From positions 1-7,962 of the forward strand of contig JAHCKI010000102.1 of the NCBI GenBank assembly GCA_026125865.1: a stretch of 7,962 nt of DNA, read 5' to 3'. The notes below the pieces were generated by a model. The model saw nothing but the letters and a program-made list of their open reading frames with translations, had not been told where the DNA came from and made no database searches. Positions within the stretch are counted from its first letter, which is position 1. Each line of letters opens with the position of its first letter. This document shows positions 1-6,137 of this stretch, piece after piece. Origin of the DNA: Rhodospirillales bacterium (lineage in GTDB: Bacteria; Pseudomonadota; Alphaproteobacteria; Rhodospirillales; Defluviicoccaceae). The translations under genes and the position numbers were made by a program.

Positions 1-619
1 CGGCGGAAATCGCCGCTTTCGCGGTGGAGTTGACCTGGACCCCGCAGTCAAAGGCTTCCAGATGCGCGTCCCAAACCAGATTGGTCGCCATCATGTTTTT
101 CGGCTCAAGCACCATGACGCACGGGGGACCACCGCGGCCGGCGGTGGCGCTGGCGGAAACATCGAGGGTGTTGAACCCGAACGCGGCGGCGAAGAACGTA
201 GAGACCGGGTTGCCGTTGTCCTGGGCGAGCCGCGTGCTGACGCGCACCGCCGTGCGGGACGTGCCGTCGGGCGAGGGAATGAATTCGCGGGTCTTTTCGT
301 CCCAACTGCCGAATTCCACGTCGTTGGGATCGAGTACCTCCCCGTATTTCGCGCTCGGCATGTTCTTCTCGACGTACGCCAAGGCCACTTTTCGGGCGCT
401 GTCCATGTCCGGGAGGCGGGTGGCCGCCGCCAACGCCGCGGCGTCGGCAGCCAGTTCCAGGGATTGCTGGAGGGCGCGCGCCCGCGTGTAGTCGATGCCG
501 AGGGCGGCGGCGCAAATACCGATAGCAAGCGCGAAGCCGATGAGCGGAATCATGGTGCCGCGGCGATCCGCGCTAAGCCGTTCGCACAATCGAACCCCCC
601 GGCCGATTTCGCTGAACAT
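1..619 (-). CDS. tadG: TadG-like Flp pilus assembly protein, N-terminal part (cut by left edge)
   Basis: The frame is open from ATG at 619 down to base 1, giving 206 visible codons; the C-terminus lies outside the window. Residues 18-63 (DRRGTMIPLIGFALAIG... onward) form the typical TadE/G-like N-terminus: a short basic stretch, one membrane helix at about 22-42, then IDYTRARALQQSLELAADAA, which marks putative Flp pilus-assembly Tad proteins. Near the end of the visible part is a PPCVMVLEP segment and a second Cys in FDCGVQVNS, a pattern I associate with TadG/DUF2134-type proteins. The start is supported by GGAG six nucleotides upstream, inside the end of tadE. The 4-nt gap to tadE implies translational coupling. 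In known Tad systems TadG is an inner-membrane-anchored, periplasm-exposed component. Whether a C-terminal vWA domain follows cannot be seen. The family call is firm; the symbol is by similarity. Confidence 0.85.
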   Translation of the reverse strand, partial: MFSEIGRGVRLCERLSADRRGTMIPLIGFALAIGICAAALGIDYTRARALQQSLELAADAAALAAATRLPDMDSARKVALAYVEKNMPSAKYGEVLDPNDVEFGSWDEKTREFIPSPDGTSRTAVRVSTRLAQDNGNPVSTFFAAAFGFNTLDVSASATAGRGGPPCVMVLEPKNMMATNLVWDAHLEAFDCGVQVNSTAKAAISA

Positions 620-623
620 GGAC

Positions 624-1100
624 TTACTCCGAAATCATCGTTGCGGCGGCCGTCAGGGTGCCGGACGTGTCGCCTTTGCCACCGAGGAAAGCGTCCAAGT
701 TGATGATGGAGACTTGTTCGAGGGGGACGTCGACGGTGACGGTCAGGTCGTTGCGATCAGAGGAAGGGATTTCGACACTGGTAATGGTCACCGTGACCGT
801 GGCGTTGGTGACGCGCCCCACCCGGTCGCTGACGAAAGTCTTGACCTCGGATTCGGTGAGCGCTTCGACCGCCAGACGGCGTACGCCTTCCCGCGCCGCG
901 TCCGTCATTTGCGCTCGCACCAGCCAGACATGACCAAATTCGATGATGCCGCCCAGCATGAGGACGATCATAGGGAGCAGGAGGGCGAATTCGACGACGC
1001 CGCTGCCATGTTGATTTCGGTTCAACCGACGGAATAGACCGGTTCGTTTCGATCGCCTGTCTCGGTTGTTTCGGTTCAGGAAAGGCGCGCGCAAACCCAT
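624..1100 (-). CDS. tadE: TadE-like pseudopilin / Flp pilus assembly protein
   Basis: The protein is 158 aa from the chosen ATG. A basic N-terminus (NRNNRDRRSKRTGLFRRLNR) leads to HGSGVVEFALLLPMIVLMLG, the hallmark TadE segment with the conserved Glu (E37) at the start of the single membrane helix (about 33-53). IEFGHVWLVRAQMTDAAREG follows, and the periplasmic part is rich in beta-prone Val/Thr. TadE proteins are pseudopilins; in studied systems they are processed by the TadV prepilin peptidase. The start is uncertain. An in-frame ATG at 1169 would add 23 Arg/Ser-rich residues with no visible Shine-Dalgarno. The ATG at 1100 has only a weak purine stretch (GAGCGAGA), and a TTG nearer the helix is possible. 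It sits 254 nt downstream of tadD, past a GC hairpin, so it may have its own promoter. It is tightly coupled to tadG downstream. Confidence 0.85.
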   Translation of the reverse strand: MGLRAPFLNRNNRDRRSKRTGLFRRLNRNQHGSGVVEFALLLPMIVLMLGGIIEFGHVWLVRAQMTDAAREGVRRLAVEALTESEVKTFVSDRVGRVTNATVTVTITSVEIPSSDRNDLTVTVDVPLEQVSIINLDAFLGGKGDTSGTLTAAATMISE

Positions 1101-1237
1101 TCTCGCTCTAGTCCCGCTTGTCGCTTTCCCTCGTGCCGAACTTCGGGTCTGGCGCCCGCTTGGGATCATATCGCCATGCGTTGGTTGTCGTCGCTTGGCA
1201 ATGATCGCATTGGTCCCGGATCTTAGACTTCAAACCA

Positions 1238-1252
1238 TTTACAAAGCGTTAA
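1238..1252. promoter_or_regulatory. Possible CtrA-type box upstream of tadE
   Basis: The sequence TTTA-N7-TTAA matches the alphaproteobacterial CtrA full-site pattern TTAA-N7-TTAA at 7 of 8 fixed positions. It lies 138 nt upstream of the chosen tadE start, within the AT-rich part of the tadD-tadE gap. In Caulobacter the Flp pilin gene is CtrA-activated, so the context is suggestive. The motif is short and could occur by chance. I found no convincing -35/-10 pair next to it. Confidence 0.22.
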
Positions 1253-1297
1253 CCGCTAAAAATCCTGTAAAAAGCCGGCACAGCTTCCAAGGTGAAA

Positions 1298-1326
1298 CGG
1301 CGGCGGCCGAAGATCGACCGCCGCCG
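1298..1326 (-). terminator. Candidate intrinsic terminator after tadD
   Basis: A perfect 9-bp stem (CGGCGGCGG with CCGCCGCCG) encloses an 11-nt loop, starting 28 nt past the tadD stop codon. Read on the minus strand the stem is followed by only TTT before CACC, so the T tract is short. It may stop some transcripts or protect the tadD mRNA 3' end rather than terminate fully. Confidence 0.45.
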
Positions 1327-1354
1327 CGCATCACAATGGTGCAATTCCAGGGGC

Positions 1355-3598
1355 TTAACTTGTGGGAGGAACGACCAGACAGGAGAGGTTGAGGTCGCCG
1401 ATGGCGCCGCACAGGGCACGCGCTTCCGAGAAGCTGGGCGAGGCATCGACGCGGATCCGGTAAAAAACTCCCTTGCCGCGAACTTCGGCACGGACGAAGT
1501 GGGGCTCGGCGTCGGGCAGGATCTTGTTCACCTGTTTCTGCATCCGCTTCCACTCGGCCATGGCGCCTTCCTCGGTCTTGACGGAGGCGAGCTGAACCTG
1601 GAAGGGCTTCGACGCCTCCGGTTTAGTTTCGGCGGCCACAGGTTCCGATGGCTCGACCTCCGGCTGCTCCTCGGCAACTGGCGCAGGTGCCGGTGCGGGT
1701 ATTGGTGCCGGGGCAGGGTCGGGAACCACGGCGGCGACCTTGGTCGTCTCGGTCAATTCCGGTTCGGGTACCTCAGCGACCGTCGGCTCGGCGACGGCCG
1801 GTTCGGGGATTGCGGATTCCGTGACGGCCGGTTCCTGCGCGGTGGTCTCGCTTTCGGCACTGTCGGCGAAAACATCCGCGTCACCCGTGTCCTCCGAGGG
1901 AGGGGCCGCTTCGGCGCGTTCCTCCGGATCAACGGGGTTAGAAGCGTTGGCGGTGCTTGTCGCGACCGATTCCGCTTCCTTTTGCGCCGCCGACGTTTCC
2001 TCGTTTGCCGACGCTTCCTCGTTTGCCGGTACGGGAACGCTTGAATCATCGGCGAGATAGGCGCGTAGCCGCCAAGCAACGTCGTCGAAACCGACCATGG
2101 GTTCGCTCTGGCCGTCCGAGGCGACCTGCTCCGTCGCCGGTTCCGCTACCGCTTCGGTCTCCGGCGCCGCTTCAGTTTCGGTCGCCGTTTCGATTTCGGT
2201 TTCCGTCGCGCCGACGGGATCGCTTTCCGCCGCCGTGGTTACGGGTGTTTCCGCGTCCTCGCTCGCCACATCGGCGGAAACGGGGAGGGGGGTCGGCACG
2301 GCGGCCTTTGCGGTCTTGGCGGCCGATGGATCAGCCGCTTTCTCGGTCGCGACCGTCGGTGTGCCGGAAGCGAGCACAAGCGGCGTTGTCGTTTCGTCAT
2401 CGTCGCCGCTGTCGATGTCGTCCTGGGCACTGGTGTCCAGCGCGACTTCCATTGGCGCCGGCTCCGCTTCCGTCGCCGCGCCTTTGGTTTCCATCGGGGT
2501 GGCTTTGGCGGACTGGGTCTCAGGCGTCTCTTGTGTTTCTTGCGTCTCCGCTTTCACCGTTTTGACGGTTACCGCCTCGCTCATTTGGTCGGCCGGGATG
2601 GTCTTGACTTCGACGACCGGCGCTTCGACGAACTTGGGCTCCGCCATGGACGCCGCTACCGGCGACGGCTTGCCGCCGCCATTGAGCGTGGCGACATTGT
2701 TGCGGCGCACCGGGGTGGGGGCGGCGGCCAGATCGGGTTCGGCGGACCGCGCCGCCGCGCCGCCCATGCTGGCATAAAAAACGGCCTGCGCCAGCGCTCG
2801 GCCGCTGAGACCTTGCAGCGACTGATAGAAAGAGAGGTTGTCTTGGGTCTCGTCTTCGCTGAGGTCTTGCCGCGCAATCTGGGCGGCGTCATCGATGCGT
2901 CCCGCCAGGGCGTAAACCAGGGCCAGGTTTTGGCGGACGCGGGGGGCCAAATCCGGTGTCGTGTTGATGCCCCTGAGCATGGCGATGGCGTCTTCATAGT
3001 GGCCCGTCAGCGCCATGGACAAGGCCAGGTTATTGCGAAGCGAGTCGTTGTCGGCGTCTTTCTGAAGACCCCTGAGGTAGCTTTGCTGCGCGTTCTGGTG
3101 CTGGCCGAGAAGATCGTTGGCGACGCCGAGACCGTTGTGGGAACGGACGTCGCTGGGATCCAGCTCGGCGGCGATCTCGAACTGCTGGGCGGCTTCCTCG
3201 GGATAGTTGAGGGTGAGCAACGCCGCGCCGTAACCGCGCCGCGCGTCCGCGTTGCGGGGAGCGATCGCCAGCGCTTCGGAGAAATAGCTGGCGCCGCGAT
3301 TGGCGTCGCCCAACCGCGTCGAAACGTCACCAAGGGCGATCAGCGGTTCCAGTTGCTCGGGCTTGATGGTCAGTGCCTGCTCGTAAAGCGAAGCCGCCGA
3401 TACCAGGTCGCCGTTGGCTCGTGCCTTGTCGGCGACGCGCATGATTCGTTCATAGCGATCAGAGGTGGCGGTTGCTTCCGGCGAACCCATACTGATGGAT
3501 GTGCCGGCGCAACCGGCAAGTTGCAGGGCGACACCAACGACGGCGACCGCCATCGTCTTCGAACCCCAACGTGAGAATTGACGCCTTTTGGTCACCAT
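1355..3598 (-). CDS. tadD: TadD-like TPR lipoprotein with C-terminal SPOR domain
   Basis: The protein is 747 aa. The ATG at 3598 is chosen because AAGAGG and GGAG lie just upstream and it opens directly into a lipoprotein signal: MVTKRR, a hydrophobic helix, then the lipobox LAGC with Cys30 and Ala at +2, so outer-membrane sorting is expected. The longer frame to 3718 lacks a ribosome site and would bury the signal. Residues 49-252 are six consecutive 34-residue TPR units (for example ASYFSEALAIAPRN and AAQQFEIAAELDPSD). Residues of about 255-660 form a low-complexity acidic linker rich in Glu, Ala, Pro, Thr and Ser. Residues 664-747 are a SPOR domain (KPFQVQLASVKTEEG, GVFYRIRVDASPSFSEA, LSCLVV), a fold that binds glycan strands stripped of stem peptides. 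TadD is the TPR lipoprotein of Flp/Tad pili, thought to help secretin assembly, and tadE and tadG lie downstream. A SPOR tail is not part of the classical TadD as I know it. The alternative label is a generic TPR/SPOR lipoprotein. Confidence 0.82.
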   Translation of the reverse strand: MVTKRRQFSRWGSKTMAVAVVGVALQLAGCAGTSISMGSPEATATSDRYERIMRVADKARANGDLVSAASLYEQALTIKPEQLEPLIALGDVSTRLGDANRGASYFSEALAIAPRNADARRGYGAALLTLNYPEEAAQQFEIAAELDPSDVRSHNGLGVANDLLGQHQNAQQSYLRGLQKDADNDSLRNNLALSMALTGHYEDAIAMLRGINTTPDLAPRVRQNLALVYALAGRIDDAAQIARQDLSEDETQDNLSFYQSLQGLSGRALAQAVFYASMGGAAARSAEPDLAAAPTPVRRNNVATLNGGGKPSPVAASMAEPKFVEAPVVEVKTIPADQMSEAVTVKTVKAETQETQETPETQSAKATPMETKGAATEAEPAPMEVALDTSAQDDIDSGDDDETTTPLVLASGTPTVATEKAADPSAAKTAKAAVPTPLPVSADVASEDAETPVTTAAESDPVGATETEIETATETEAAPETEAVAEPATEQVASDGQSEPMVGFDDVAWRLRAYLADDSSVPVPANEEASANEETSAAQKEAESVATSTANASNPVDPEERAEAAPPSEDTGDADVFADSAESETTAQEPAVTESAIPEPAVAEPTVAEVPEPELTETTKVAAVVPDPAPAPIPAPAPAPVAEEQPEVEPSEPVAAETKPEASKPFQVQLASVKTEEGAMAEWKRMQKQVNKILPDAEPHFVRAEVRGKGVFYRIRVDASPSFSEARALCGAIGDLNLSCLVVPPTS
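1991..2026. repeat. Two tandem 18-bp units in the tadD linker
   Basis: Bases 1991-2008 and 2009-2026 are the same 18-mer with one mismatch (T at 1996, C at 2014). On the coding minus strand they give the hexapeptide pair ANEEAS-ANEETS. The linker therefore appears to grow and shrink by short in-frame duplications. Confidence 0.8.
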
Positions 3599-3730
3599 TG
3601 CTCCGACCTCTTGACAATTGCTTGAAGTGCTCGTCAGGCGGCGAAACCCGGTTCCGATCAGGGGGCTTTCATGCCGGACACTGACTTCTCTACAATAAAT
3701 CATAGGTAGCGTTAACAATTAGTTTCGACC

Positions 3731-3769
3731 AAAAATTGCGAAAAAATGCCCAATTGGGGTGGAATTTTT
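3731..3769. promoter_or_regulatory. Nested inverted repeats in the divergent promoter region
   Basis: The perfect 10-bp palindrome CCCAATTGGG (3749-3758) is flanked by AAAAATT (3731-3737) and AATTTTT (3763-3769), which are reverse complements. The outer arms are not exactly centred on the inner palindrome (11 nt on one side, 4 nt on the other). This could be a dimeric protein-binding site upstream of tadD, or chance in AT-rich DNA. Confidence 0.35.
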
Positions 3770-3834
3770 GTAGGTAAACATTCATTTTCATTGCATTACT
3801 GGCGCCGATGGGTTGAAAATGGGACCAATTCCGG

Positions 3835-3853
3835 TTCTTCGAAACATGAAGAA
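3835..3853. promoter_or_regulatory. Inverted repeat TTCTTC-N7-GAAGAA, possible operator
   Basis: Perfect 6-bp arms are separated by GAAACAT and lie 112 nt upstream of the RHH gene start. The dyad covers the TTCGAA that could be the -35 of a weak promoter whose -10 would be TAGATT (3861-3866). RHH proteins of the Arc/MetJ type commonly bind such repeats and repress their own promoters. The assignment here is inference only. Confidence 0.3.
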
Positions 3854-3964
3854 TCCGTGGTAGATTGGCGCGGTGTTGCTGCAATTCGAGTGTCCATCTT
3901 CGGTGGCCTGGCATTCTGTACTGATCCGGGAACGATCGAGAGAGAGCGAGAACGGGAGGTACTC

Positions 3965-4429
3965 ATGACCGAAAACGGTGGACCGTCTCCGGTTCAAGTC
4001 AAGGTTAGGATGAAACCGCCTCTGCGCGAGGCGCTGGCACGCAGTGCGACGGAGCGCGGCGTATCGCTGAACGCGGAAGTGATCTCCCGCCTGGAGGAAG
4101 CCTTTTTGAGCGAACGGGATATCTATGGCGGTCCCCATACCGCCACGCTCATGAAGCTCCTGGGGTTGACGGTGCGCATGGTCGAGCAGGCCACCGGCAA
4201 GAACTGGGACACTGACCTTGAGACACACCGCGCCATGCGACGGGCCATTGCCGGGGTATTGTCGGTATTCGACCTACCGCCCGAAACGGATTTTCAGCAG
4301 GAAAACGAGCAGTTGGTCGGCCTGCGCGCGGCTGTAAAAGCGCTACGCATGGCCGGATTGTCCAAGGATCAGATCGAGCAGCACTTCAGCCCGGAATCGG
4401 TTTTGGTCATGCGCGGCGATACGCGCTGA
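3965..4429 (+). CDS. Arc-family ribbon-helix-helix DNA-binding protein
   Basis: The protein is 154 aa. The ATG at 3965 is set by a strong ribosome site, GGAGG, five nucleotides upstream. The earlier in-frame ATG at 3746 has no such site, and the added sequence looks non-coding. Residues 9-48 fit the Arc-like RHH fold: strand VQVKVRM (10-16), helix 1 PLREALARSATERG, then the turn and helix 2 VSLNAEVISRLEEAF. The SLNAE followed by RLEE pattern is characteristic of PF03869 members. The remaining 100 or so residues are predicted helical and acidic; I do not recognise them. Classical Arc is about half this length, so the C-terminal part probably serves oligomerisation or ligand or partner sensing. 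It is divergent from tadD across a palindrome-rich region, so a regulator of the pilus cluster and of itself is a reasonable inference. No antitoxin/toxin pairing is visible. Confidence 0.8.
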   Translation: MTENGGPSPVQVKVRMKPPLREALARSATERGVSLNAEVISRLEEAFLSERDIYGGPHTATLMKLLGLTVRMVEQATGKNWDTDLETHRAMRRAIAGVLSVFDLPPETDFQQENEQLVGLRAAVKALRMAGLSKDQIEQHFSPESVLVMRGDTR

Positions 4430-4544
4430 CCTGTTTCGATGCTCATATAACAGATTAAGGTGTTGTTTATTTTCTTTATATTTCAATTCGATAAACTGAT
4501 AAGATGATGTAACGAATACGCACACCGCGATGCGCGGCGCGCAC

Positions 4545-5564
4545 CTAATCGTTTTGGTGCGGGATGAAGTGGCGCCTTGCTTCCATGATACCGCCGAGCA
4601 ATCCCAAGAACAGAACGGTCGTGGCGAATACGCCGAGGGAGAAGGCCATCGCCGCGTCGGCGGAGATTCCGTAGGTTGGCAGCGCCAATATCGCCGCGCC
4701 TTCGCGGAGGCCCAGGCCGAGAAGACTGATGGGGATGAGTGAGGCGAGGACGATCGCCGATCGGACCCATCCGATGGCGAGAAAGTCGATTTGAAGACCA
4801 AGAGCGAGGGCAAGCACGTAGAACGCGAAGATGCCGAGAAGGTGAGCGGCGAACGAGAGGGCAAAGACGTGTAGGAGACGACGGTGCGGCAGGGCCCGTG
4901 AATCCGCGAACGCGCGCCGGATAATATCGAAGTTCTTGCCTATGAGGCGTTCGGCCAAGGGGAGGAGGTACCGTCGCAGTGGCCACGGTCGCCTTGTCAG
5001 AAACGTGGCGACGAGGAAGGCGATCGCGACGAGAGCGGCGAGGTCCAACAGCAGCCAGAGCAGGGCGTTTGCGGGCATCGCCAACACCCAAAACAGGCAT
5101 CCGACCATACAGAGGGTCAGGGTCGCGACCAGGCGGTCCGAGGTGGCGGCCAGCGCGCTACCGGCGAAGTGACCGCGCACACCGGCCAGCCGGTACACAC
5201 GAACCAGCATCGTCGCGACGTTGCCGCCGGGCATGATCAGGCCATAAAACCGCGTGGCGAGTATGGTCTCGAAGACCTGTTTCGTCGAGAATTCCAGTTT
5301 ATGGGTGTCAGCCAGAATTCTCAGGTGAATGGAAGCCAAGAATTCCGACGCCAGGATTATTGCGCAGGATACAGCGAACAGGGGAATAGAGACGCCTCTC
5401 AAGTTTTCGAGGACAGCGGAAAACGGAACATAGGCAAACAGGCAGGCAAGAAGCAGTAACCCGATGAATAGGCGAAGCACCTTGCCGCGAGTCCAAGCGC
5501 GCTCTTTCTTAGCCAAAGCGTCGATTTGTTCGACGGTCAGCTGGTCAACTGGATCGCTTACCAT
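4545..5564 (-). CDS. Flippase-like polytopic membrane protein (LPG_synthase_TM / UPF0104 family)
   Basis: The protein is 339 aa and very hydrophobic, with about seven or eight membrane helices (roughly 29-48, 58-77, 145-162, 167-187, 229-256, 264-286 and 303-327, plus a weaker one near 118-140). Two family motifs are clear: RFYGLIMPGGN (105-115), the loop usually seen as FxxxxxPGG, and SLIPISLLGLGLREGAA (275-291), the usual PiSxxGxGxREG. These place it with the membrane part of lysylphosphatidylglycerol synthase and related UPF0104 proteins, many of which are implicated in moving or modifying lipid-linked substrates. There is no MprF-type soluble aminoacyl-transferase domain, so lipid lysinylation is not supported. 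The substrate is unknown. The start at 5564 has no good Shine-Dalgarno; it is kept because 28 polar residues before the first helix are normal for the family. It is convergent with the RHH gene, with a 115-nt AT-rich gap, and is probably transcribed alone from the promoter near 5731-5759. Confidence 0.82.
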   Translation of the reverse strand: MVSDPVDQLTVEQIDALAKKERAWTRGKVLRLFIGLLLLACLFAYVPFSAVLENLRGVSIPLFAVSCAIILASEFLASIHLRILADTHKLEFSTKQVFETILATRFYGLIMPGGNVATMLVRVYRLAGVRGHFAGSALAATSDRLVATLTLCMVGCLFWVLAMPANALLWLLLDLAALVAIAFLVATFLTRRPWPLRRYLLPLAERLIGKNFDIIRRAFADSRALPHRRLLHVFALSFAAHLLGIFAFYVLALALGLQIDFLAIGWVRSAIVLASLIPISLLGLGLREGAAILALPTYGISADAAMAFSLGVFATTVLFLGLLGGIMEARRHFIPHQND

Positions 5565-5652
5565 GGGAGAGCCCGAATCCTGAGGTTCTCGTCGTTACTG
5601 GGTGGCTCGACAGAGGACGCGACACACGACCCGCCTCCAATGCCAAAACCGC

Positions 5653-5667
5653 CGTTGGCTTCCAACG
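5653..5667. other. Hairpin in the leader of the flippase-like gene
   Basis: CGTTGG-CTT-CCAACG is a perfect 6-bp stem with a 3-nt loop, about 90 nt upstream of the start codon at 5564 and inside the presumed untranslated leader. It could affect mRNA stability. No regulatory class is recognised. Confidence 0.35.
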
Positions 5668-5730
5668 ACGCGTACTCCGCCACCACACAACGTCACCGTG
5701 TCAGAATCGGAGACCGCACTTTAAAATAGG

Positions 5731-5759
5731 AATATACCGATAATACACACACCTTACAA
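5731..5759 (-). promoter_or_regulatory. Sigma70-type promoter for the flippase-like gene
   Basis: On the minus strand TTGTAA (5759-5754, 4/6 to TTGACA) and TATATT (5736-5731, 5/6 to TATAAT) are separated by exactly 17 nt, in an AT-rich island. Transcription would start near 5724, giving a leader of about 160 nt before the ATG at 5564. This is the best promoter match I see in the window. Confidence 0.5.
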
Positions 5760-6104
5760 GCAGGGGTTGTCGCCTGCCTCTAGCTTGTTTTGGATGTTCG
5801 CTCTTTGTTTAAAAACGGACAGCAATTTTTACCGTCAGCAGTATCATGGCCATCACTAACCAATCGCGATAGGGGTGCGGGGTAACCCGCGTTCTTTCCA
5901 AGCTCCACATCAAATGTGTCACAAATACATTTGTTGTGTATCGTGGAAGGGCCCGGTGGTTTGTTTGCCCCTTCCATCTCGACAGATGGAATTGGGTCAA
6001 CGCTCGACCCGAACGGAGGTGACAGCGGATCAATTCTTGGAAGGCACCGATTTTCATTGCGAGCACCTCACCCCGCTTGCGCGGTCCTTAGAAGGATGAA
6101 GAAC
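5760..6104. other. Gene-free structured intergenic segment
   Basis: I see no convincing coding sequence here; the small open frames lack ribosome sites and family features. The segment holds a series of short dyads: CACAT-CAA-ATGTG (5906-5918), ACAAA-TACA-TTTGT (5921-5934), the competing pair at 5944-5991, GGGTC-N7-GACCC (5994-6010) and TCCTT-AG-AAGGA (6085-6096). It is the upstream part of the 837-nt gap between the divergent flippase-like and aminotransferase genes. A promoter for the aminotransferase or a structured leader RNA could lie here; neither is proven. Confidence 0.5.
5944..5991. other. Two mutually exclusive hairpins
   Basis: The 5' arm TGGAAGGG (5944-5951) pairs perfectly with CCCTTCCA (5969-5976). 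The segment TTCCATCT (5972-5979) pairs perfectly with AGATGGAA (5984-5991) around a CGAC loop. The arms share bases 5972-5976, so only one 8-bp stem can form at a time. That is the layout of an anti-structure/structure switch, but there is no T tract after either stem, and the RNA strand is unknown. Confidence 0.4.
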
Positions 6105-6120
6105 GGTATGTTCATCAAGA
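6105..6120 (+). repeat. 16-bp direct repeat, copy 1
   Basis: GGTATGTTCATCAAGA occurs here and identically at 6268-6283, 163 bp further on. Both copies precede a palindromic unit. TTCATC in this copy also pairs with GATGAA at 6095-6100. Confidence 0.85.
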
Positions 6121-6137
6121 AAGCGCCGTGCTCCCAT

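Larger units (their letters stand above)
3599..3964. promoter_or_regulatory. Divergent intergenic region between tadD and the RHH gene
   Basis: This 366-nt region has no convincing gene; a frame reading through it from 3746 is only an upstream extension of the RHH gene. Bases 3690-3800 are clearly AT-richer than the flanking genes, as expected for promoters. On the minus strand a TATGAT hexamer lies about 105 nt upstream of tadD but lacks a good -35. On the plus strand TAGATT at 3861-3866 has TTCGAA 17 nt upstream, a weak pair. It also contains the palindromes listed separately. The region must carry the promoters of both divergent genes, but I cannot place them firmly. Confidence 0.6.

Noticed and set aside
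62..703. Plus-strand open frame of 213 codons opposite tadG and tadE
   Set aside because: Arg/Gly-rich composition typical of an antisense shadow; the opposite strand carries well-recognised Tad proteins over the same bases.
2097..2777. Plus-strand Ser/Val/Ala-rich frame of 226 codons opposite the TadD linker
   Set aside because: Its repetitive composition is simply the reverse reading of the Glu/Ala/Thr/Pro linker codons.
2531..3574. Plus-strand open frame of 347 codons opposite the TPR region
   Set aside because: It is the complement of six regular TPR units; no ribosome site and no recognisable domain.
3599..3718. Upstream extension of tadD to an ATG at 3718
   Set aside because: It would add 40 residues in front of a textbook lipoprotein signal; ribosome-site-like AAGAGG and GGAG precede the ATG at 3598.
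3746..3964. Upstream extension of the RHH protein by 73 residues
   Set aside because: No ribosome site at 3746, AT-rich promoter-like DNA with palindromes, and a strong GGAGG before the ATG at 3965.
4525..4537. CCGCG-ATG-CGCGG hairpin between the convergent RHH and flippase-like genes as a terminator
   Set aside because: Short stem and no T tract on either strand.
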